DNA of 13,950 nucleotides, from contig JBJMGU010000023.1 of assembly GCA_045807765.1 (NCBI GenBank), positions 1 through 13,950 on the forward strand. Reading direction: 5' to 3'. The DNA comes from DATENM01 sp045807765 (lineage in GTDB: Bacteria > Acidobacteriota > Blastocatellia > UBA7656). A model generated the notes under the pieces. It was not told where the DNA came from, did no database searches, and saw only the letters and a program-made list of their open reading frames with translations. Positions 8,073 through 13,950 of the stretch are shown here, piece by piece. The position numbers and the translations under genes are program-made. Positions within the stretch are counted from its first letter, which is position 1, and every line of letters starts with the position of its first letter.

Positions 8073-11000
8073 ATGAGCGCACTCAAGTCACAACAGAATC
8101 GCCAGGGCTTAGCGCCGCGCGCCAGATCAACCGCTCTCTTCAACAGGCTCGCGCTCGTCGCCATTCTCGCGGGCGCTTTCATATTCGGCTTCGGGCCGAT
8201 CTTGCGCGCCGGCGCGTCCAGCACGCCGAAGGCGGCGGTCGATCTCGATCAGAGCAAACCACGCGTGCCCAACTTTGACATCAACCTGACGCAGCGCATC
8301 CGCCTTCAGCCGAGCGCCGTGCAGCTTCAAGCGCTCAACGCGCTGAAGACGAATCTGCACGACACCAATATCACGGCGCGCTGGGACAAGTCGTCCGGCT
8401 CCGTAGATACAATCTATGATTTCGCCTCTGCCGCTTCGACGCTCGACCCCGAAGCCGCGGCGCGCAACTTCATCGCCTCGAACGCCGCGCTGTTCGGCAT
8501 CAGCGACATGAGCACGCTCACGCTTGACAGCAACGTCGCGGCGCTCGGCGGCAACCTGATGTACTTCAAGCAGACCTATAACGGCCTGACGGTTGCCAAC
8601 AGCGGCATCGGCGTGGTGATGGATGGTCAGCGGCGGGTTAAGATGGTCTCCGGCCCGTACCGCGCCAACCTCGCCGTCAACACGGTGCCGAGCCTCGACG
8701 GCGCGGCGTCGGTCGCCGTGGCGCAAGCCGACCTCGACCGCTTCAAAGTGCAATGGGCCAACGGCGTTTCGGAAGTCTTGACGCCGGCGCTCGACTTGAT
8801 CGCTTCGCAACTTGGCGTGCTCGCCGCGCCGCACCCGGAGCTGAACGTCTTCCCGACGCCCGATGGCGGACGGCTGGCTTACAAGTTCCTCTTCTTCTCG
8901 CGCAACCCGTTCGGCGTCTATCGCTATCAGATCGACGCGGCGACCGGGCAGATACTCTATCGCGAAGACACAGTGCGCTATCAACAGGCGTTGCCGATGG
9001 AAGGCGACGTATACCCGACCTACCCGGCGCTAACGACCGAGCTTAAGGATCAAGGGATCATCAGCGTTGACGGGAACGGCATACCGCTCGGCCAGTTGCG
9101 CACCAAGCTGCGCAACTTCGACGCCTCGAACGTCGTCACCGGCGTCAACGGCACGCTGACCGGCGCGCACGTTCACATCGAAAACGTGCTGGCCGCGAAA
9201 GTCCCGTTCCCGCAGGCCGCCAAAGGCACCTGGTACTTCCGCAACAACGACCCGGCGAATCTCGAACAGCGCACCTACGAGCGCGAGCAGTACGGGCCGA
9301 ATGCCGAGCCGGCGGAGCATCAGGACGAGATCAACCAGTTCTATTACATCAACTCGCTGATCGAATACATTGACTATCTGCACATCGCCGACGACGCAGC
9401 GCACCATCGCGGCGTCGGCCAGGGCGATTTTCCCGACACCTATCCGAATCAGTCGGTGCCGCTCACAGGTAACGTCCACATCCCGAACGTGCTCAATCCG
9501 CCGAGCGACCCGACCGACCCGGCATTCGTCGAAAAACTGCTTGGACTAGACAACGCCTTCTCGCTGCCAGAGACCGAAACCGTCGCCGGCCAGAAGATCA
9601 CCGTCAACCCGACAAGCTATGGTCACGGCTATTTGTATAACGATCTGGCTCTCGATTTCGGCGTGCCTTACCACGAAGGCATGCACTCGATCTCGACGCC
9701 GATTGCCGGCCTTGAAGGCTCGCCCGAAGGCGGCGCGCTCAACGAAGGCCAGGCCGACTTGTGGGCCTATTCGGCGGCAGAAAATCCGGCGCTCGGCGCT
9801 TATGTTGTCAACGGCTGGCTGCGCCGCTCGCAGATCCGCGCCGCCGGCGGCGACCCCGATCTGCGCCAGTACATTCGCAACGCCAACACCGGCTTGACCT
9901 TTTCACAGCTCGGCACCTCGGGCGGCTCAAGCTTCGAGGTTCACCGCGACGGCGAGATTTACGGCGGCACGATGTGGGACATCCGCAAGCTGATGTCGAC
10001 GTATGAAACCGGCGGCAATTGGAAGCGGCCCGATCCCATCACCGGCCAGCCGACCAATCCCATCTCGCTCGGCAAAGAGACCTGGGAGCGTATCTTCCTC
10101 GGCTCGATCTACGTGCTCGGCACCTTCAGCCCCGACACCTTCGTGCGCGCCCGCGATGCGATGATCATCGCCGACTCGATGCTCTATTCGTCTGACCCAC
10201 TCGACCCCGACTCGCCGGGTATTCACCGCGCTTTAATCGAGCAGGTTTACGCCGCGCGTGAGATGGGCTTCAACGCCGAAGGCGTGGTTGGCGGCCAGCA
10301 AGTCATCTCGACGCGGGTGTCGAGCTTCACAGGCTCGCAAGGCAAGCCGGGCGCGCCCGCAGGCATCAGCGTCGTTCCGGCCTCGCCGTCATCGGCGCGC
10401 GTCGGTTGGCAGCCGGTTGCCGGCGCTTTCGCTTACGAGATTTTGAAGCGCGAGATAGGCCGTGAGAATCAGCGCCAGAACCCGCCGGTTCCGGGCCGCG
10501 AATACATTGACGGCGACGGCGGCACCGACGGCTACCTGCACCTCGAATACGTGCCGGCATCGCAGACCAGCTACGTTGATCGCGGCAAGATCGAAGGCGC
10601 GTTCGTGGCGCGCGGTCTGGCCAATCCGATCAACTCGGAATACGTCGTGCGCGCTTTGAGCATCAACCCGAACCGCCAGCTCGGCGTGTCTGACAACAGC
10701 GCGGCGGCGAGCGCGGCTTCGGCAGTGACCGATGTGACCAACCGCATCCAGACGACGATTGCCAACGTCGTATTCGCCAATGGCAAGTTCGACTTTGACC
10801 AGACGATCAAGAACCTCGGCGCCGGCAGCTATGACGGCACCATCTACACGCCGGTCGAATTCCGCATCGTCGCCGTCTCGAACGGCGTCACCGTAGCCAA
10901 CGCCGACAACGGTGGCAAGGGCACGGCAACCGATCCGGCGAGCTTCTACTATCACCAGCTTCTTCAGACCGGGCAGACATCGAGCGCCCGCCACTTCTCC

Positions 11001-11585
11001 TTCAGCGACCCGATGGCGCAGTTGTTCACCTTCGACGCGGTGATCAAAGCGCGCGTTCAGGTTGATCCGGCGCTTGCGACGCGTTACCAGCCGGAACCGG
11101 GCATTGACTTCTCGCGCTACGACGTCGGGCAGTTCACCGAGACTCTGAGCGGCATCGTGCCGGTGGGCGACACAGGGCTTGTGGCCGCCAGCGGTCTGGA
11201 TTACGTCGACGTGCCGTTCACCTCGAAGGATGGCGCTTATGCCGTGGTCGGTAACATGAACTCGACGCTCGCGGTTGATCTCGACCTTGAGCTGCTCGAT
11301 TCATCGGGCCGCATCCTCTCGTCTTCGGCCAGCGGGACGCCGCAGGAGACGGTCACGGCAGCCATTCAGCCAAACGCGCAGTACATCTATCGCGTCATCG
11401 GCTGGGCGGGCGTCGCCTCTGACTTCCAGATCGTCAGCACGCAATCGCTGCTCGTGCCCAAAGCGTCGGGCGGCTCGTCATCGGGCGGCAGCAACCTGTT
11501 GCCGGGCACCGGAACCGTCACCAATCTGGTGCGCTTCACGGTCAACCCGATCACGCGCACGGTCACCGTGCAGGTGCTTCACTGA
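8073..11585 (+). CDS. secreted fungalysin-like (M36-type) zinc metalloprotease with FN3 and PPC-like domains
   Basis: A 1170-residue exported protein. A long basic N-terminus leads to a hydrophobic segment at about 24-45. Residues about 55-310 look like FTP/PepSY propeptide domains. The catalytic region has the M36 helix (NQFYYINSLIEYIDYLH), zinc motif H534-E535-G-M-H538 (HEGMHSIS), third ligand E558 (LNEGQADLWAY) and a downstream EVHRDGEIYGGTMWDIRKL block. HEGMHSIS and the 20-residue H-to-E spacing differ from the neighbouring classical fungalysin (28 residues), so this is a divergent member. FN3 covers about 757-880, then the shared C-terminal domain (884-999), a PPC-like insert (about 1025-1130), a Gly/Ser linker and a final strand pair. 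AAGGAG at 8061-8066 sets the start. It is probably co-transcribed with the next gene 62 bp downstream. Zinc ligands are intact, so activity is expected. Confidence 0.9.
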   Translation: MSALKSQQNRQGLAPRARSTALFNRLALVAILAGAFIFGFGPILRAGASSTPKAAVDLDQSKPRVPNFDINLTQRIRLQPSAVQLQALNALKTNLHDTNITARWDKSSGSVDTIYDFASAASTLDPEAAARNFIASNAALFGISDMSTLTLDSNVAALGGNLMYFKQTYNGLTVANSGIGVVMDGQRRVKMVSGPYRANLAVNTVPSLDGAASVAVAQADLDRFKVQWANGVSEVLTPALDLIASQLGVLAAPHPELNVFPTPDGGRLAYKFLFFSRNPFGVYRYQIDAATGQILYREDTVRYQQALPMEGDVYPTYPALTTELKDQGIISVDGNGIPLGQLRTKLRNFDASNVVTGVNGTLTGAHVHIENVLAAKVPFPQAAKGTWYFRNNDPANLEQRTYEREQYGPNAEPAEHQDEINQFYYINSLIEYIDYLHIADDAAHHRGVGQGDFPDTYPNQSVPLTGNVHIPNVLNPPSDPTDPAFVEKLLGLDNAFSLPETETVAGQKITVNPTSYGHGYLYNDLALDFGVPYHEGMHSISTPIAGLEGSPEGGALNEGQADLWAYSAAENPALGAYVVNGWLRRSQIRAAGGDPDLRQYIRNANTGLTFSQLGTSGGSSFEVHRDGEIYGGTMWDIRKLMSTYETGGNWKRPDPITGQPTNPISLGKETWERIFLGSIYVLGTFSPDTFVRARDAMIIADSMLYSSDPLDPDSPGIHRALIEQVYAAREMGFNAEGVVGGQQVISTRVSSFTGSQGKPGAPAGISVVPASPSSARVGWQPVAGAFAYEILKREIGRENQRQNPPVPGREYIDGDGGTDGYLHLEYVPASQTSYVDRGKIEGAFVARGLANPINSEYVVRALSINPNRQLGVSDNSAAASAASAVTDVTNRIQTTIANVVFANGKFDFDQTIKNLGAGSYDGTIYTPVEFRIVAVSNGVTVANADNGGKGTATDPASFYYHQLLQTGQTSSARHFSFSDPMAQLFTFDAVIKARVQVDPALATRYQPEPGIDFSRYDVGQFTETLSGIVPVGDTGLVAASGLDYVDVPFTSKDGAYAVVGNMNSTLAVDLDLELLDSSGRILSSSASGTPQETVTAAIQPNAQYIYRVIGWAGVASDFQIVSTQSLLVPKASGGSSSGGSNLLPGTGTVTNLVRFTVNPITRTVTVQVLH
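10722..11069 (+). other. C-terminal domain shared with the first subtilase (copy 2, interrupted)
   Basis: Residues 884-999 of the metalloprotease align from DVTNRIQTTIANV through VTVANADNGGKG to RHFSFSDPMAQLFTFDAVIK with residues about 924-1042 of the first subtilase. In the subtilase a closing strand pair follows almost directly. Here the equivalent FTVNPITRTVTVQV sits at the extreme C-terminus, about 150 residues later, after a PPC-like module and a Gly/Ser linker. Confidence 0.75.
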
Positions 11586-11597
11586 GTAAGGAGAAAA

Positions 11598-11631
11598 GCA
11601 TGGAGCGCCGCACGCGTGCGGCGCTCCATGC
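11598..11631. repeat. perfect 34-bp palindrome between the two metalloprotease genes
   Basis: GCATGGAGCGCCGCACG is followed directly by its exact reverse complement, 17 bp per arm with no spacer. It lies in the 62-bp gap between the stop at 11585 and the start at 11648. There is no T-run after it, so it is not a standard intrinsic terminator. It is flanked by two copies of AAGGAGA (11588-11594 and 11633-11639), each a good ribosome binding site. An ATG within the left arm (11600) is in frame with the downstream gene. It may stabilise, partially terminate or control translation of a bicistronic transcript. Confidence 0.9.
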
Positions 11632-11647
11632 GAAGGAGATAAAGACA

Positions 11648-13950
11648 ATGAAAAGATACACGCGATCATTCCTGCTCGGCCTGTGCTTGCTTGTCGCGCT
11701 GGCTTCGGCGAATTTCTTATTCAAGTCGTCTGCCCAATCGACGCGGCCCGCCGAATTCGACGTGCGCGGCCCCGTGGGCGTCCCCAAAGGCACGGTGCTG
11801 CACCAGCCGACGCTGGCGCAGGTCAAGGCGCTGACGGCGCTGCAATCGACCGCCGGCAACAGCGTGCAGGTGCGCTATAACGGGCTGACGGCAACGCCGC
11901 GTTTCATGTTCAGCTATTCGTCTTACCTGTCGCCGCAGAGCGCCAATCAGCCCGAAACGATTGCCCGCGACTTCATCAACCGCAACCGCGAGCTGTTCCG
12001 CTTCAGCGATGAAGACCTGAGCAACCTCCGCCTCAAGAGCCGCGGTTATGTCCCCGATCTGGGCACAACCATCATGCTCTTTGAGCAGCGCGCCGCCGGG
12101 CTGCCGGTCTATCACGGCGAAGTGCTGGTCAACGTCAACCGTCTGGGGCAGATCATCAGCGTCGGCGGCGAAAGCTTCCCGCAAATGAAGATCACCAACG
12201 CCGCGACGCTCGCGCCCGAGCAAGCCATCACCTCGGCAGCCTCGGCGCTCGGCGTCAACAACTTCGCGCCACAAGCGACCGGCAGCCGCCAGGTGCTGAC
12301 GACTTACGGCAACCTCAAGCCCGAGTTCGTGCAAGCGCCGGCCTTCAGCGGCGGCGGCGTCTTCACAGACGAGATCGTTGTCACCCGCATGGTCTTTCCG
12401 CTCGGCGATACAGGGCGGCTCGCCTATCGCTTCGTGCTGACGACGCCACAGTACAACGGCATCATGTGGGAGAACGTCGTTGACGCGCAGACCGGCCAGG
12501 TGCTGCGGCGCATCAGCCTGACCTCGTTCAACGGGCCGCGCGGCGGTGGCCAGGGCGCCGGTCGCCTTCCGACCTTCCGACCCGACGTACAGGATCGCGT
12601 CGAAGCCATGAACCCGAACGGCACGGCGCAAGGCAAAGTCTTCGACGGCATGCCGACAACGCTGTCGGGAGCCGGTGAATTTGGAGCCGCGACGACGCCG
12701 GGCGCAACGCCGACCTACGCGCCGGATTCGACCGTTTCGGGCAGCGGGCGCGGCTTCCGCCAGAGCCTGGTTTATGCGCGCAATGCCAATCCGCTGATCT
12801 ACTCGCTCGGCTTCGGCCAGGTGACGCGCGGTCTGCCCGACGCCACCAGTCCATCGGCAGAATCGCCCTTCGGCTGGTTCTACCTGCCGACCGACAGCGG
12901 CGGCGCAGAGATCGCTAACGGCAACAGCAACCGCGCGGCGACTCGCGCTTTCGGTTACACGATGACGCCGGAAGCGCAGAGCCGTAACCTTGCCGCCAAC
13001 TCTCCCGCAGCCGACAAGAGCCAGCCCTACTCGGCGACGCTGACGCCGCTGGCGTCAAGCGTGCGGCTCGCCGACGGTCGCTTGCTCTCATCGGTCATCC
13101 AATCGAACTACACCGAAGGCAACAACGTGCTGACCGCAGACGACCGCGCCGACGATGACGAAGCGACGCAGGGCATTCGCGGCTACAGCCCGAATCGCCA
13201 GTTCATCGCGCCCTACTTCGACTACACCAACAGCTACGAATTCGCGGGCAGCGATGCCGGCGGCACGCCGTTCTTTCCGGCGAGCGCCGACGCCGACGTT
13301 TATCCCGGCGCGGTGACGCTGTTCTACTACAACAACCTGATTCACGATTATCTCTACAGCGTCGGTTTCACCGAAGGGCTGTGGAACTTCCAGCAGGATA
13401 ACTTCGGTCGCGGCGGCGCCGGCAACGACGCCATCAGCGCGCAGGTGCAGGATGGCTCGGGCACAGACAACGCCAACTTCGGCACGCCCGACGATGGCGC
13501 TTATCCGCGCATGCAGATGTACCTGTTCACCTCTGGCTCGTTCCGCCGCTCGGATGGCGATCTGGATTTCGACGTTGTCGCCCACGAGCATTATCACGGC
13601 GTCTCGAACCGCTCGATTGCCAAAGGCGGCTCAGGCGGCCTCGGCTTCGCGCTGGTCGGCGAATCAGGCGGCCAGGGCGAAGGCTGGTCGGATTACAACG
13701 CCAGCTCGATCACCGATGACGACTGCGAAGGCGAATACGTCACCGGCACGTTCGATTCGGGCATCCGCCGTTTGCCTGTGACCAACTACCGCTGGTCGTA
13801 TGGCTCGCTCAACGGCACAGCGATGCGACTGCGCGACGGCTCGGCGCCTGACATCAACGCCGGTGCGATTCCCTTCGAAGTCCACGACATCGGCGAGCTG
13901 TGGAGCGCGGTGCTGTGGGATATGCGCGAGCTGATCATCATGAAAGACCA
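11648..13950 (+). CDS. secreted fungalysin (M36) zinc metalloprotease, 3'-truncated by the window
   Basis: The frame is open from ATG 11648 to the window end, 767 codons with no stop. A signal peptide ends near FKSSA|QS (about residue 29). An FTP propeptide domain (about 95-145) and a PepSY-like region (about 148-200 and after) follow. The catalytic domain has FYYNNLIHDYLYSVGF, zinc motif H646-E647-H-Y-H650 in HEHYHGVSNRS, third ligand E678 in GEGWSDY, and the HDIGELWSAVLWDMREL block just before the edge, all hallmarks of M36 fungalysins. The family uses one zinc and a propeptide that is removed after secretion. AAGGAG at 11633-11638 supports this start. An in-frame ATG at 11600 with its own AAGGAG would add 16 residues from the palindrome and push the signal peptide inward, so it is less likely. 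C-terminal accessory domains, if any, are beyond the window. It is probably in an operon with the gene at 8073. Confidence 0.93.
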   Translation, partial: MKRYTRSFLLGLCLLVALASANFLFKSSAQSTRPAEFDVRGPVGVPKGTVLHQPTLAQVKALTALQSTAGNSVQVRYNGLTATPRFMFSYSSYLSPQSANQPETIARDFINRNRELFRFSDEDLSNLRLKSRGYVPDLGTTIMLFEQRAAGLPVYHGEVLVNVNRLGQIISVGGESFPQMKITNAATLAPEQAITSAASALGVNNFAPQATGSRQVLTTYGNLKPEFVQAPAFSGGGVFTDEIVVTRMVFPLGDTGRLAYRFVLTTPQYNGIMWENVVDAQTGQVLRRISLTSFNGPRGGGQGAGRLPTFRPDVQDRVEAMNPNGTAQGKVFDGMPTTLSGAGEFGAATTPGATPTYAPDSTVSGSGRGFRQSLVYARNANPLIYSLGFGQVTRGLPDATSPSAESPFGWFYLPTDSGGAEIANGNSNRAATRAFGYTMTPEAQSRNLAANSPAADKSQPYSATLTPLASSVRLADGRLLSSVIQSNYTEGNNVLTADDRADDDEATQGIRGYSPNRQFIAPYFDYTNSYEFAGSDAGGTPFFPASADADVYPGAVTLFYYNNLIHDYLYSVGFTEGLWNFQQDNFGRGGAGNDAISAQVQDGSGTDNANFGTPDDGAYPRMQMYLFTSGSFRRSDGDLDFDVVAHEHYHGVSNRSIAKGGSGGLGFALVGESGGQGEGWSDYNASSITDDDCEGEYVTGTFDSGIRRLPVTNYRWSYGSLNGTAMRLRDGSAPDINAGAIPFEVHDIGELWSAVLWDMRELIIMKD

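Noticed and set aside
11598..11631. Palindrome as an ordinary intrinsic terminator
   Set aside because: There is no T-run after the stem; it is followed directly by GAAGGAGATAAAG and the next start codon.
11717..12631. Minus-strand open frame of 304 codons antisense to the fungalysin
   Set aside because: Composition is an artefact of GC-rich third positions, and the opposite strand encodes a recognisable FTP/PepSY propeptide region.
1..13950. CRISPR arrays, tRNA or rRNA genes, transposases or prophage genes
   Set aside because: None seen: no regularly spaced long repeats, no RNA gene patterns, no recombinase motifs.

Overview
The window is GC-rich bacterial DNA. It holds one B12-binding radical SAM gene on the minus strand, then four consecutive plus-strand genes for large secreted proteases: two S8 subtilases followed by two fungalysin-type (M36-like) metalloproteases, the last cut by the window edge. 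High GC, Gram-negative-style export signals, many exported peptidases with modular C-termini, and an SLH-anchored subtilase suggest Acidobacteriota, perhaps Blastocatellia. That placement is an inference from general character; there is no rRNA or marker gene here.

Layout. 20-1579 (-): radical SAM enzyme. 1580-2028: divergent intergenic region with a three-fold 11-bp direct-repeat element and a downstream dyad. 2029-5271 (+): subtilase with a PA domain and a distinctive C-terminal domain. 5280-5317: intrinsic terminator. 5357-5384: second copy of the 11-bp repeat element. 5442-7913 (+): subtilase with a PPC-like domain and three SLH-like repeats. 7928-7964: intrinsic terminator. 8073-11585 (+): divergent fungalysin-like metalloprotease with FN3, the same C-terminal domain as the first subtilase, and a PPC-like insert. 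11598-11631: perfect 34-bp palindrome. 11648 to the end (+): classical fungalysin, 3'-truncated.

How the genes fit together. All four proteases carry export signals and a prodomain-like N-terminal region, which suggests an extracellular or surface-bound protein-degrading set using two catalytic chemistries (serine and zinc). The two subtilases look like separate transcription units, each ending in a strong terminator, but they share nearly the same upstream repeat element, so they are probably co-regulated. The two metalloproteases are 62 bp apart with no T-tract terminator between them and are probably co-transcribed. The radical SAM gene has no evident functional link.

The most interesting signals are (1) the duplicated 11-bp-period element upstream of both subtilases, (2) a C-terminal domain shared by a serine protease and an unrelated metalloprotease, split by an insert in the latter, and (3) the perfect palindrome between duplicated Shine-Dalgarno sequences that contains an in-frame alternative start codon.
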